A stretch of 64,000 nt of DNA from Schistocephalus solidus (GCA_017591395.1 WEDG01004221.1:62001-126000); one strand, 5' to 3'. Positions 12,200 through 21,165 are shown, counted from the stretch's first letter. The notes: generated by a model not told the origin, from the sequence alone. Translations and numbers: made by a program.

Positions 12200-12905
12200 T
12201 ACACACAACAGTTCGACCGTCGATTACGACAAGGCCAACGTATGCTCCATGGAAGGGTGGTGCAGGGACGGTGACTTGTGCGTGATTTAGTTTAAATTGA
12301 TAGTAGACGTGCGTAGAATCTACCGCACTCTCTCCTCCTCCACCACCTGAGCCCGGGTTCATAACAGAGTCATGAAGACCGGAGATGGGATAGGGTGCAG
12401 GTGGCTGGTGCGGCTGGAGCCGCCCCTGGGCGTACCACAAAAACTAGCTCGGATCCCACGGAGGAGGAGTGCCATAAAGGCCTCATTAAGAAGGAGCCAT
12501 GGCAGCTTGACTCTCAGTCCGCCAGTCAGCCACTCCACACAAAACACACTTTGAGCTGACCACGCGGTATAAGTGTTCCAGTCAGTTGGCAACCTTCAAA
12601 GCCACGGCTTTTAGCGCACCGTGACACGTTCAAGCGCGTCAGATTGTTTAAAGTGAGGAAAATGACCTGAGCTGTCGACCTCACTCTCTCCCCACCCCCA
12701 CAATCAGCCCACCGTCCGAGCCAGTGAGTTGTCTGATGTGCGAGTGAGCGCATTGGCTGACGGGTTGGCGCAAACGTCTTGGCGCGCCACAGCACAACGT
12801 GGCCCCCATCACGCCCAAACCAGGATTCACTAAATCAGGGTGTATGGACGAGTCATTGCCCTCTGACTCCCAATGCGCGCACACACACACACACTTTACC
12901 TGGTT
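12200..12905 (+). repeat. Family A copy with long 3' extension
   Basis: This repeats the order of blocks in the preceding copy and continues further: the segment GCGCCACAGCACAACGTGG, ACCAGGATTCACTAAATCAG, and a final segment ending in a short CA run. The same extension appears in the copies at 16.2-16.86 and 23.6-24.19 kb, so it belongs to the family. Together with 11620-12195 it forms a head-to-tail pair. Confidence 0.85.
12876..12894. repeat. Short CA/CG microsatellite
   Basis: A run of alternating pyrimidine-purine (GCGCG then CA repeats) within the 3' extension of family A. The copy at about 24.19 kb also ends in a CA run, so it is a feature of the family. Confidence 0.8.
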
Positions 12906-13300
12906 GGCTGTCGAGTTTAAACCAATGTCTTAGCAACTCGTTTAGGGCGTACTTCAAGTACTATCCCCTCCCGCAGTAACGTGACCTTTCATCTAGCCCA
13001 GGGTGCATAAATAGGCGATCGTGATCCACAATGATCGGCATAAGGAAGATTTTATGACTACTTTAATAAGATTTAGTTACTATACCACTGTAGTAGCCTT
13101 TCGCTATATATGTTGATTTATAGGCAACTATTTTATACTTACTCCATTTATGAGGCAGTTCCTGAACTCGCACTTATGCATGTTTGTTTATGTTGGTATT
13201 TATTAACTGCTACACGCTACACTCCAACTGGCGGGAGTTTTGGTAACATATACTGACTTTTCACTCAATGCCTTTGCTCTCGACTGCGCGGCGTTGACTT
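12906..13300. other. No feature seen
   Basis: AT-rich sequence between family A and the possible PLE remnant; nothing recognisable. Confidence 0.5.
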
Positions 13301-13555
13301 TATCTTAGCGGAGTACCGCAGCATCATTCATCGTCTTGTCTCGCCAAAGCACTATGCATTATCGCTGCAATCGATAGCCGATATCCCGTGTCGATAAGTA
13401 ACTAATCTGCCTCGAAAAAGGTGACGTGGCGTTGGAGGAGCTGAAGTTTTTCGATGCTGGTGAGCCCCTTTTTTCCTAGCTTCCTCTTCAGCAAGCCTCA
13501 TGTTCGAAGATAACAGCAAATTTGAATTCAATCGGGAACCACGTTCGCGGTACAT
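13301..13555 (-). pseudogene. Possible N-terminal remnant of a Penelope-like element
   Basis: In shifted minus-strand frames the translation contains KLQLLQRHVTFFEAD and HSALARQDDE. From memory these resemble the N-terminal part of flatworm PLE proteins, which precedes the reverse transcriptase, but this was not checked. The frame is broken. It lies downstream, in minus-strand order, of the GIY-YIG end of another PLE at 14.3-14.9 kb. That would fit two elements in tail-to-head order, although the 190-bp tandem repeat lies between them. Confidence 0.3.
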
Positions 13556-13748
13556 AGTGATCTACATGAGCCATTCTGAGGAATGGTGAAGACAATAGGG
13601 TCGAAAAAACGGAGGTAGGAACCAAAGGACCACGCTACGGATGCCGCAAACCAGTAAGCCCATCACAATAAAAATAAACGCCCAGCGATCCATCCGGCCT
13701 TATTGTTAACTGCTTGTTAATTTTTTAGAAAGAATCGCGTTGACTCGG

Positions 13749-14128
13749 ATGCAATTTCATTCGCTAATCGGCAAAGAAAAAAACTTGCCATTTTGTTTGT
13801 GACAGAAATATTCACCTAAGGCCTAATACTAACAAACTGTTTCTGAAAAGGATGAACTCACTCTACCCTTGCGATATTTTTCTTCAATAGGAGATAAATT
13901 TGATTAATGAAAAGTATGATACAACGCGTCAATGTTAATGCAATTTCATTCGCTGATCGTCAAAGCAAAAAGACTTGCCATTTTGTATGTGACGGAAATA
14001 TTCACCTAAGGCCTAAAATTAACAAACTGGTTCTAAGTAGGATGAACTCACTCTACTCTTGCGCCATTTTTCTTCAAAATGAGATAAATTTGACCAATGA
14101 AAAGTATGATATAGCACGTCAATGTTAA
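13749..14128. repeat. Two-copy tandem repeat, period about 190 bp
   Basis: Copy 1 (13749-13938) and copy 2 (13938-14128) share long blocks, for example GCAATTTCATTCGCT, ATTCACCTAAGGCCTAA, GGATGAACTCACTCTA and GAAAAGTATGATA, with scattered substitutions. Both end in CGTCAATGTTAATG. Copy 2 is open in one plus frame, and copy 1 has one stop in the same reading, but I recognise no protein. It may be a small satellite or a terminal-repeat remnant of the adjacent PLE. Confidence 0.85.
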
Positions 14129-14280
14129 TGGAAAGCGGGAGATGGGAGAGCGTATAAAATCCATTGTGGCAAAACTTCCTCGCTTTAGGTCATTCCAAAA
14201 GCGACCTTTGTTGCTCTATGAGATGTACGACCTTACTTCTACAGTAATTAGAAGCTTGAAGACGAAACATATTGATCTGT

Positions 14281-14855
14281 TCAATCGAACCCATTATCAG
14301 GGACAATGGCAGATAAGGGTAGTGAAGGCATCAAGATTGCGGTATTTAAAGGACGCATTTGCCATACAACCACATGCGTACTATAAGGAGCAGCTCTGGC
14401 GATCAGCACTGAGTGACGTGTTTGATGCGAAGATGTTGGTTTAATCATAACTTGGCAAGTGGTCTCGCTGTCATTGGAGGTGTTAATCACCCGTGCCCTG
14501 CCCACATGACTGATTCCTCTGCCCAGGAAAAGTCTCCGCATAGAATAGGAGAAAGGGAGTTCACTGAGTTCATCAATGGACTGTAACCATGACTCGATGG
14601 GCTCGCGGCTCACGCGGTTGTCACCTCCAGCGGCAGTTTCGGCCTCGTGGAAGTTGAAAAAAATGGTCGATTCCCGTAGAACAAACCACGATCTGCGAGC
14701 TAGCGTCATTTCTCCCCCCTGCTGCGTGCTTGGCCATTCGCATCCAGAGTAATCTCCCAATCTCAACTACGTAGTTGTTCTATCTGCAACTGTATCAGTT
14801 CAGGAAAACGACACCAGACGTTTCCTGCTGCGGTAGTAGGTGAAAATCTGAAACA
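14281..14855 (-). pseudogene. Penelope-like element fragment, GIY-YIG endonuclease end (PLE3)
   Basis: Minus-strand C-terminal part of a PLE protein. In order: a degraded PQQETSGVVF segment, NNYVVEIGR (where the family has NYVGETGR, the second half of the GIY-YIG signature), RMAKHAAGGRNDASSQ, then after a frameshift HEAETAAGGDNRVSREPIESW, SIDELSELPFSYS and HVGRARV. The whole reverse transcriptase is absent. It belongs to the same subfamily as PLE2 at 25-26 kb, which shares DNRVNREPIES and the following segment. In intact PLEs the GIY-YIG domain cuts DNA to allow insertion. Confidence 0.82.
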
Positions 14856-15275
14856 TCAGACCAACAAACTTTTTGTTAGAGCGATCGCATCATCTTCTTC
14901 TGAACTGCTTCAGGAAACTCATCTTTTCGCTTTTGTCGGTAAGTTGAGGCTTGAGAAACACCTTCGGGACCTTGTTATGAAAACTTTTGTTAACTTCCCC
15001 TTCACTCTCCCAAACGGACATGTTGTCATTCGCAACTTTGCCCCATTCCCTTGGCCATCAGAATTTGACTGGAAAGAGTCAACTATTTCAGGCAAGCAAC
15101 GCATGCATCCGTTAAAACGGGTTGTTTTTATTCCGGCAAATGTGTAATGCGACTGCGACGGGGAAGCATAAAGGATGAAGTAGTCGGATCTGAAATCAAA
15201 TATTGAGCATTTTCTAAGGAATTGGATGCTTAAACGATGAAATCCAGGAACCTGATGACGAGGGTGTTGATAATG
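14856..15275. other. Unassigned, GC-richer spacer
   Basis: A 67-codon plus frame (14944-15147) and a 61-codon minus frame (14919-15104) overlap here. The plus frame starts at TTG, not ATG. Neither has a motif I know. It may be more of the PLE3 element in a broken frame. Confidence 0.35.
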
Positions 15276-15360
15276 TCAATGATGATGGTGTTCATGATGA
15301 TAATGATGATAATGATACGGAGGAGGAAGAGGAGGAGGAGGGGAGGTGGAGAAGGAGGGA
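15276..15360. repeat. GAT/GAG-rich simple repeat
   Basis: An imperfect run of ATGATGATAATG-type units passes into GAGGAGGAAGAGGAGG-type purine repeats. It sits just before the next family A copy. Confidence 0.85.
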
Positions 15361-15449
15361 AATGTTTGGCTTACCCATACCCGAAAGGCCTCCCAGGTCG
15401 GGAGCTGAGTGAATAGGGATTGTGAAGGGAGAACTGCGAAGGCTTGTGA

Positions 15450-15965
15450 GCTTGCGGAAGGGTTGTGCAAGAACGGGGACTTGCGCGTGATTTAGGTTAA
15501 ATTGATAGTTGACGTGCGCGCCATCTACCGCACTCTCTCCTCCATACCCCACCTGAGCCCGGTGTCATGACAGAGTCAAGAAGACCGGAGACGGGAGAGG
15601 GCAAAGGTGACTGGCGCGACCGGAGCCGGCCCTGGGCGTACCACCACACCTGACTTGGATCCCATGGAGTGGGAGTGCCATAAAGGCCACATTAAGAAGG
15701 AGCCATTGCAGCCTGACTCTTAGTCCACCAGTCAGCCACTCCACACAAAACACATTGGGCTGACCACGCGGTCCGAGTTATCCCATCAGTTGACAACCTT
15801 CCAAGCCACGGCATTTAGCACACCGTGATAGTTTCAAGCGCGTCAGATGGTTTATAGTGAGGAACCTGTGCTGAGCTGTCAACGTCACTCTCTCCCCCAC
15901 CTCACTCTCAATCCGCTGTCCAAGCCTGTCAGTTGTTTGATGCGGAAGTGGGCGCAGCTGCTAGT
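15450..15965 (+). repeat. Family A copy
   Basis: It has the same block order as the 11.6-kb copy, from GTGCAAGAACGGGGACTTG through the CCGGTGTCATGACAGAGTC block to TCAGTTGTTTGATGCGG. The first block is shortened. It encodes nothing. Confidence 0.85.
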
Positions 15966-16059
15966 GACCTCGTCTACGTGTTCTACGTACAAAACCTAGC
16001 CCCCAAACACAAGCTCCAGGATTTCGCAAAACAGGGGCTTGAACGCCTTAAATCTTACA

Positions 16060-16205
16060 TGTGTGATAAAGTTAGAGGTCACGTTAAGAAAGAACTATCG
16101 CAGCCTGACTCACAGACTAACAGTAAGCCACTCCACAAACACACATCCGACTAACTGCAAGGTCTGAATGTAATTGTCAGTTGCCAACCTTCCAACCGCG
16201 GCGCT
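16060..16205 (+). repeat. Family A partial copy
   Basis: Only the second half of the repeat is present: a CACGTTAAGAAAGAAC segment, GCAGCCTGACTCACAG, AGCCACTCCACAAACAC and GTTGCCAACCTTCCAA. It runs directly into the next copy, probably after an internal deletion or a separate short insertion. Confidence 0.7.
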
Positions 16206-16860
16206 TACAGTTACCACATACTCTTCTCCTCCCCCACCTGAGCCCGGTCTCACGATACAGACAAGAATACCGTAGATGTAGGCGAGCGCAGGTGGCTGGC
16301 GTCGCCGGAGCCGCCCCTGGGCGTACCACCACACCTGGCCCGGATCCCAGGGAGTGGGAGTGCCATAAGGCCACATTAGGAATGAGTCATTGCAGCCTGA
16401 CTCTCAGTCCGCCAGTCAGCCCCTTCAAACAAAATACACATTGTGCTGACTATGCAGTCCGAGTTATCCCGTCAGTTACAACCTTCCAAGCCACGGCTTT
16501 TAGTGCACCGTGATAGTTTCAAGCGCGTCAGATTGTTTATAGTGAGGAAAATCGCTGATCTCTTGACCTCACTCTCTCCCATCCCCAAAATCAGACCACT
16601 GTCCGAGCCGGTCAGTTGCCTGATGTGGTAGTCGGCACATTTGCTGACGGATCGTCGTACCCGTCATCGCGCGCCACAGCACGACCTGGCTCCTTTAACG
16701 CACACACCAGGATTTACTAACTCAGGGGATATGGAGCAGCCATCAACGTCTGACTCCCAGTCCACTGGTCAGCCACTCGACACACACAGCGCATACACTG
16801 GGTTGACGGCGGGGTCTGGTCTAAGCGTCAGATTGGTAACCTTTTAATCCATAGTTTCTA
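16205..16860 (+). repeat. Family A copy with 3' extension
   Basis: The copy starts at the CT-rich block and continues through CTGAGCCCGGTCTCACG, the GGAGTGGGAGTGCC block, the AAGCCACGGCTTTTAG block and the long extension (CGCGCCACAGCACGACCTGG, ACACACCAGGATTTACTAA). It abuts the 3' end of LINE2, which lies in the opposite orientation. Confidence 0.82.
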
Positions 16861-16957
16861 GGAAACCGTGATTTTATCAGGTAGGTGATGATGGTGAGGG
16901 TGTTGGCTATGTATTATTGTAGATGGTGTGCGCTGATGTGGCTTAGCCTCTGGTGGC

Positions 16958-16999
16958 TTACCGCAGGTTTTTATGAATGTGCATGTGTCCGAATAGGCC
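16958..16999 (-). pseudogene. LINE2 last zinc-finger half and stop codon
   Basis: The minus strand reads GLFGHMHIHKNLR followed by TAA (16958-16960). This is the missing second half (H-x3-H part) of the finger whose cysteine half (LHCHHCSRTFTH) lies at 17400-17435. The roughly 390 bases between them are the family B insertion. Confidence 0.85.
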
Positions 17000-17004
17000 C
17001 TTGT

Positions 17005-17396
17005 GGTGTGTTGGCCCCTAAACGGGCCACGTGGTTGATGCGTTGGACCAACACGGGGGCCAAATTAGGGCACGGCAGGCGTTATTTGGGTTGCGCTCCC
17101 ATAACAAATGCCGAACATGGGAGGTGTGTTAGCAGGCCTAAAGGCGGCTAGGACTTAGGGGACCCAGCCGCGCCAGCCACCGGCATCCTCTCCAGCCTCC
17201 GGTCTTCTTGACTCTGTCTTGACACCGGGCTCAGGTTGGGGAGGAGGAGAAAGTGCGGTAGATGCACCCGCAAGTCTACTATCACTTTAAACTAAATCAC
17301 GCGCAAGTCACCGTCCCTGCTCAACTTTCCCATGAGCATACGGTGGACATCGTCGGATTACGACGGTCGAACTGTCGTAGTGTGTGAATGTGCGGG
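17005..17396 (-). mobile_element. Family B element inserted in the LINE2 zinc finger
   Basis: The minus strand reads from CGACAGTTCGACCGTCG through the CATGGGAAAGTTGAGCAG block and the CT-rich block to CCCCTAAGTCCTAGCCGCC, CATGTTCGGCATTTGTTATG, AACCCAAATAACGCCTGCC and GTGGCCCGTTTAGGGGCC. It shares its first half with family A but has a different second half. The copy at 60433-60803 has the same structure. Flanks suggest a short target duplication in a GTGTGT run, too repetitive to fix exactly. It encodes nothing. Confidence 0.85.
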
Positions 17397-17399
17397 AGC

Positions 17400-17943
17400 A
17401 GTGATGGCAGTGGAGGCGGGTACGTCGACTGTATGTCGGAGCCCCAGGCGCTGCTTCACCAGCCTCCGTTCGATGAATTCGCAAGTGACCTACCAGGCCG
17501 ATGCGTGAGGTGAATGTGCAGTAGCGTTGAGGACAGTTTAGGAGAGAGTCCCCATCGCTGGTGGTGGTGGTGGTGGTGGTGGAGGTGATGACGGCGGCGA
17601 CGGTGTTGTTTGCGGTGGTGGGAGTAACAGGTGATAAATATTGGGATGTGGTCTCTATGATGGTGGAGTAATGGAATTGATGCCAGGGGTGAAGGTGGGG
17701 AGTATGAAGGAGGGTTTGCAGAATTTGACGTAGAAGTTGGAATTGTCGGATTGTTGGTGCATTGTGTCCGAAGATGTCCAAACAGGCCAATTCGCGTGCG
17801 GAAGATACGTTGACAGCGCGGGCACATTGGAAGGCCCTGGTCATCGACGGTGTCCGTTCGCGGCGCTGGTGACTTTGTGCTGCTCGTTTGGCCTTGGCGG
17901 CCACGATCCGGTTGGCCTCATAGATTGCTGCTCCAGTCTTCAC
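17400..17943 (-). pseudogene. LINE2 zinc-finger tail
   Basis: The frame at 17456-17827 begins MCPRCQRIF and contains GLFGHLRTQC, a C2HC finger (C-x2-C-x12-H-x4-C). A frame change then leads to SDGDSLLNCPQRYCTF and SRIGLVGHLRIHRTE, where the second cysteine of the finger is displaced (CPQRYC instead of CPxC), and to LHCHHCSRTFTH, the first half of a third finger. A GGT run at 17559-17583 gives a short histidine run. Such fingers after the reverse transcriptase are a known feature of this cestode LINE family and probably bind nucleic acid. Confidence 0.85.
17559..17583. repeat. GGT trinucleotide run
   Basis: About eight GGT units, read as histidine codons on the minus strand within the LINE2 zinc-finger linker. 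Confidence 0.9.
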
Positions 17944-18329
17944 GGATCTTCCTTATACCGGTCTATCCTGGGCGAGGTCCTCAGAGGTTGCGGGGTTGAT
18001 CTGCATTTGCTTCAGAGATTTCTTCAAAGCATCCTTGTAGCGTCGTTTTTAACCTCCATGTCGGCGAGCACCCGTAGCGACATCTCCGTAGAAAAGTCAT
18101 TTGGCTAGTCGCTCGTCGTCCATTCTTACCAGGTGGACGCTCCATCGCAGTTGCATTTGCCTCAGCATGGCGTGGATGCTGAGGATTCCAGTCCACTCCA
18201 GGACTTCCGTTTCCGGGATCCTGTCTTGCCATCTCAGTTTCAGTGTTCTGCGGAGGCAGCTGATATGGAAATGATTCAGCTCCCTAGCTTGGTTCGAGTA
18301 GACGGTCCAGGTTTCCGCTCCGTAAAGGT

Positions 18330-19500
18330 GTGTCGTCAAGACGACAGCCTTCTACATCTTCAGTTTGGTGCTCAGGTGAATACAATGGTGATTCCATACG
18401 GAGGCCTGCAGCCAACCGAAGGCCTGACTAGATTTGGAAATCCGTTGGGCAATATCGTCATCAATCTTCGTATTGCGTGACAGCGTGCTTCCTATATAAG
18501 GGAAGGTTTCCACATTTTTGTGTTTCATACCGTTGACATTGATTCGGGGAGCATTGTATTCCGAGCTGGAAGGCGGCTGTTAAATGAAAACCATTTTGGC
18601 TCTACTGATTGTTAATCCAAAATCGGCGCAGCCTGTGGCGAAGAGGTCCATACTCCTTTGCATGTCCTCCTCCATCACGGTGTTAAGGGCGCAGTCGTCC
18701 GCCAAGAGCAAGTCATGGACTGTAGTCGTAGACACATGCGTTAAAGCCTGCGTATGCCGACTGTTCAGAAAGTGTCATTCAGTTCTATAGGCGATGCGGA
18801 TCCCAGGCAGTTCATCCCGGTAGGCATACATCATTATAGCCGAGAACATGAGACTGAACAGGGTGGGAACCAAAACGCAGCCCTGCTTCACTCCTCTAGT
18901 CACTGCGAATGTTTTCGGATACCGTCCCGTTGTCAGTGACGCGCACCATCATGAAGCTGACGCCCCATTTGCGTGAACCGCTCATTACAGCCGAATGTCT
19001 GCATGACTCTCAACAGCTCGTCATGATTCACCGTGTCAAGGGCTTTCGTAAGATCCATAAAGGTAGTGTATAGGTGAGTTCGCATCTCCTGACACTTCTC
19101 TTGTGGTTGGCGGGCTGCAAAGATCATGTCGGTTGTTCTGCGGTGTCGACGGAAGCCACATTGACTTTCCGGGAGATGACCCTGCTCTAGGTGACCGTTC
19201 AGACGATTGAGAAGGGTACGGGCGAACATCTTCCCGGCGATGCTGAGCCACGAGATGCCTCTGCGATTATCACAGAACTGCCGGTTGCTCTTCCGTTTGT
19301 AGTGATGGACGATGGTCGCGTCTTTGAAATCCTGAGGAACTTGTCCTTGGCGCCACATCTCCTGGAAGAGTATTGTGAGTTCTGCCATCAGCCGGGGCTC
19401 ACCGTGCTAGTAGACTTCCAGTGGGATTGGGTTGGATCTTGGTGCTTTAGCGTTGGAAATCTGCTACACGGCCCGGATGGTTTCTGGTAGGGAAGGCGGA
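18330..19500 (-). pseudogene. LINE2 reverse transcriptase domain
   Basis: RNA-dependent DNA polymerase domain. The frame at 18933-19388 shows FQEMWRQGQVPQDFKDATIV, then GISWLSIAGKMFARTLLNRL, LPESQCGFRRHR and motif A FMDLTKALDTVNH with its catalytic aspartate. Motif C reads LLLADDCA (ADD codons 18694-18702), both aspartates kept. A segment at about 18840 carries the GVKQGCVL-type motif B in another frame. So the active-site residues survive but the frame is interrupted several times between 18933 and 18340. Confidence 0.85.
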
Positions 19501-20139
19501 AGATCTAGGTCATTGTTCGTGTCCACTTGAGGGAACCGGTCAATGGCAGCATCGGAGATGGCTGATGAGCTATTAAGGGCACGTCTGAAGTGTTTGGCCC
19601 AACGCTTCAGAATTTGCGATTTCTCTATCAGCAGCGTTGTGCCGTCAGAGCTGAGCAGCGGTGCGGTCCCCTTGATACACGGCCCGTAGCTGGCCTTGAT
19701 GGCTTTGAAAAAGTTTTTCATTTCATTGCGGTCCGCATACCCCTGGATTTCCTCAGCCTTTCGGATCATCAAGGCGTCCTGCATCTCCCGCAGCCGTTGC
19801 CACACAAGGTGGTGGCATCTGAAAAAGGCTGTGTTGGTGGCGTCAGTCCGAATGTGCATATAGGCTTCGTGTAGTCCATTCCTCTTCACGGGTAAGTTGC
19901 TGTTGTCAGCGTCATTGTCGTGAAAACAGTTCTGGTGTTGACGGCGTGCGCGTCCGAGGTCTTCGAGGGCAGTGACTCGATGACATTTCGCAGTTGACAT
20001 CATCACGTTTCCACGGTGTCATTATTATCTGGAGCATGCAGGTTCTACAGTTTCTCGGTTATTTGGTTGCTCAAATCAAAACAATGAGCAAGCAAATTTA
20101 ACAAAAGAGTATTTAACTTACCTGGCGGCCACTTACCTC

Positions 20140-20545
20140 GGGGTCTTCATTGGTGTTGCGGTCGGAGCCTCATCTGGGAGATTAGGAAGTGATGATCCGT
20201 CCAACTAACAGCATCGCTGATCACCTTGGTTACCAGCACGTCCTGTCAATCTCGCCTCCGGTGAAGAACATAGTCCAGCAGCTGCCAGCGCCGTGAACGA
20301 GCATGCATCCACGTGGCCTTCTCCCTGCGTTGGAAGGTGGAAGAAGGTGTTGGTCAGCAGAAGACAGGGTTTTCGCACACGTTCGCAGAAGAAGGAGGCC
20401 GTTTTTGTTACAGCTACCGAGACTGTAGGGACCCAGCACTCCCTGCCAGGCAGCGTAGTCCGTCCCAACGAGGGCGTTGAAGTCACCAAGGACAATTAAC
20501 TTGTCCACCTTCGGCACAGTCACCAGCAGGGTGGGTAGGCTCGGT
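20140..20545 (-). pseudogene. LINE2 endonuclease, N-terminally truncated
   Basis: The frame at 20230-20523 reads [19 protein letters not shown] and LLLLRTC, the central motifs of the LINE endonuclease, with the GDFN core intact. The N-terminal catalytic segment is absent beyond 20545. After about residue 60 the frame shifts, and a second frame (20205-20495) carries the next part. Downstream sequence still matches the family's SWTDHH-type motif and an arginine-rich stretch. Confidence 0.8.
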
Positions 20546-20640
20546 AGCTAGCTGGTGGGTGGGTGGACAGAATGGGATCGAATGCGATTCAAGCCACATC
20601 AGTGAGTGTCTAGCACTTTTTTGACTTGTATATACCTCAC

Positions 20641-20710
20641 TGCACAAGGCATATAACGTACTGATGATCGGTAACAACCATGAAACAGCTGTCTTCATAA
20701 TGCCTTTGCA
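20641..20710 (+). ncRNA. Decayed hammerhead ribozyme-like fold
   Basis: The core CTGATGA (20661-20667) and GAAA (20682-20685) are both present. After GAA comes ACAGCTGTC (20685-20693): a perfect 4-bp helix III without a loop, followed by the cleavage-site C at 20693. The outer helix I is strong: TGCA (20641-20644) and AAGGCAT (20646-20652) pair with ATGCCTTTGCA (20700-20710), 11 pairs with one bulged C. Helix II keeps GGT/ACC around AACA, but its two core-proximal pairs are mismatched, as CpG decay could produce. The inner part of helix I is also weak. This is probably inactive now. Hammerheads are known in PLE terminal repeats, and PLE1 lies downstream on the same strand. Confidence 0.6.
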
Positions 20711-20725
20711 AGCTTAGCAACATAC

Positions 20726-20726
<1 letters not shown>

Positions 20727-20759
<33 letters not shown>
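20727..20759. repeat. TA microsatellite
   Basis: Sixteen and a half perfect TA units, directly at the 3' end of the SINE (SINE orientation minus). It may have grown from the element's AT tail. Confidence 0.95.
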
Positions 20760-20762
<3 letters not shown>

Positions 20763-20895
20763 AGTGTGGGGCTCACCAATCTGCTTAAGGAACATGTATG
20801 TTCCGTTGTTCCCTGGAGCTCAGACTAGATCTCTCGCAGGTGGTCGCATAGCGACGTGTAGCATATGATGAAATGGAACCGACAAAGAAAAGGGA

Positions 20896-20940
20896 GACCG
20901 GAATGGCCATTTCTGGCTTATTAGCCGTCATCAGCCAGTC
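20896..20940 (-). ncRNA. Hammerhead ribozyme (intact core)
   Basis: Minus strand. Helix I GACTGG (20940-20935) pairs with CCGGTC (20901-20896), six pairs with one G-U. The core CTGATGA is at 20934-20928. Helix II GGCT/AGCC around AATA (20926-20915) is closed next to the core by a C-A mismatch that a single C-to-T change at a CpG would explain. GAA is at 20913-20911. Helix III ATGG/CCAT (20910-20903) has no loop. The predicted cleavage nucleotide is T at 20902 (AUU, allowed by the NUH rule), just before 20901. All conserved core bases are present. The minimal helix III resembles hammerheads that work best as dimers, as in repetitive-element ribozymes. Confidence 0.78.
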
Positions 20941-20956
20941 ATACACAATCCCAAGT

Positions 20957-21029
20957 GTGGCACACCTGGGATTCGAACCCGCGACCTTTGGTATTTGATT
21001 CGAACGCTCTACAATTGAGCCACGGGCTC
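20957..21029 (-). tRNA. tRNA-like head of the SINE (not a functional tRNA)
   Basis: Box A TGGCTCAATTG (21012-21022) and a perfect box B GGTTCGAATCC (20969-20979) lie 32 bases apart, which fits an internal RNA polymerase III promoter. The D arm GCTC/GAGC pairs. The T arm has three of five pairs and the anticodon stem is broken; the acceptor ends do not pair. The parent tRNA cannot be named safely. Confidence 0.75.
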
Positions 21030-21085
21030 GTTGTTTTGTCGGTAGTGATCGGGAATATGATGATAGTGTGGGGTTCACCGATCTG

Positions 21086-21165
21086 CGGCCTGATGATGAC
21101 TTACTGAAAACATTTGTTAACGAACTGACTTTTTAATTAATGCATAAGAATTTTTGCAGAAATAT
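21086..21165 (+). repeat. Direct repeat R, copy 1 (upstream of PLE1)
   Basis: Begins CGGCCTGATGATGACTTACT and contains GAACTGACTTTTTAATT. A second copy is at 24272-24350. Each lies upstream of a plus-strand PLE, so it is probably part of the PLE 5' region or terminal repeat. Confidence 0.75.

Larger units (their letters stand above)
16880..20545 (-). pseudogene. LINE retrotransposon copy 2 with zinc-finger tail
   Basis: The most complete LINE in the window, minus strand. From 5' to 3': endonuclease cut at its N terminus (about 20545-20140), linker (about 20006-19500), reverse transcriptase (about 19500-18330), connection/thumb region (about 18340-17980, containing [15 protein letters not shown] and [16 protein letters not shown]), a basic segment KTGAAIYEANRI, C2H2/C2HC zinc fingers (17830-17400) and the last finger with a TAA stop at 16958-16960. 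A family B element splits the final finger. Multiple frameshifts make it non-functional. The first part of the endonuclease is missing, as expected for incomplete reverse transcription. The element ends close to 16880, where plus-strand family A begins. Confidence 0.9.
20760..21086 (-). mobile_element. tRNA-derived SINE carrying a hammerhead ribozyme
   Basis: Minus-strand short element. It has a leader (21086-21032), a tRNA-like head (about 21029-20957) with RNA polymerase III boxes A and B, a hammerhead fold (20940-20896) and a tail with GTTCCTTAAGCAGATTGG. Twenty-five bases at 21062-21086 recur with two differences at 20760-20784, at the other end, so the element starts to repeat itself with a period of 302 bp before being cut by the TA run. 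This could be a head-to-tail partial dimer or, less likely, a long target duplication. It compares with the schistosome Sm-alpha repeats, SINE-like units that carry hammerheads. Confidence 0.82.

Noticed and set aside
17456..17827. Stand-alone zinc-finger protein gene
   Set aside because: It is continuous with the LINE2 thumb and reverse transcriptase region and ends with the LINE's own last finger after a repeat insertion.
20957..21029. Genuine tRNA gene
   Set aside because: Boxes A and B are good, but acceptor, anticodon and T stems are broken, and the segment continues into the SINE body.
21087..21115. CTGATGA followed by GAAAA at 21088 and again at 24274, resembling a hammerhead core
   Set aside because: Helix II cannot form (T-T and A-A mismatches), there is no helix I, and helix III forms in only one of the two copies.
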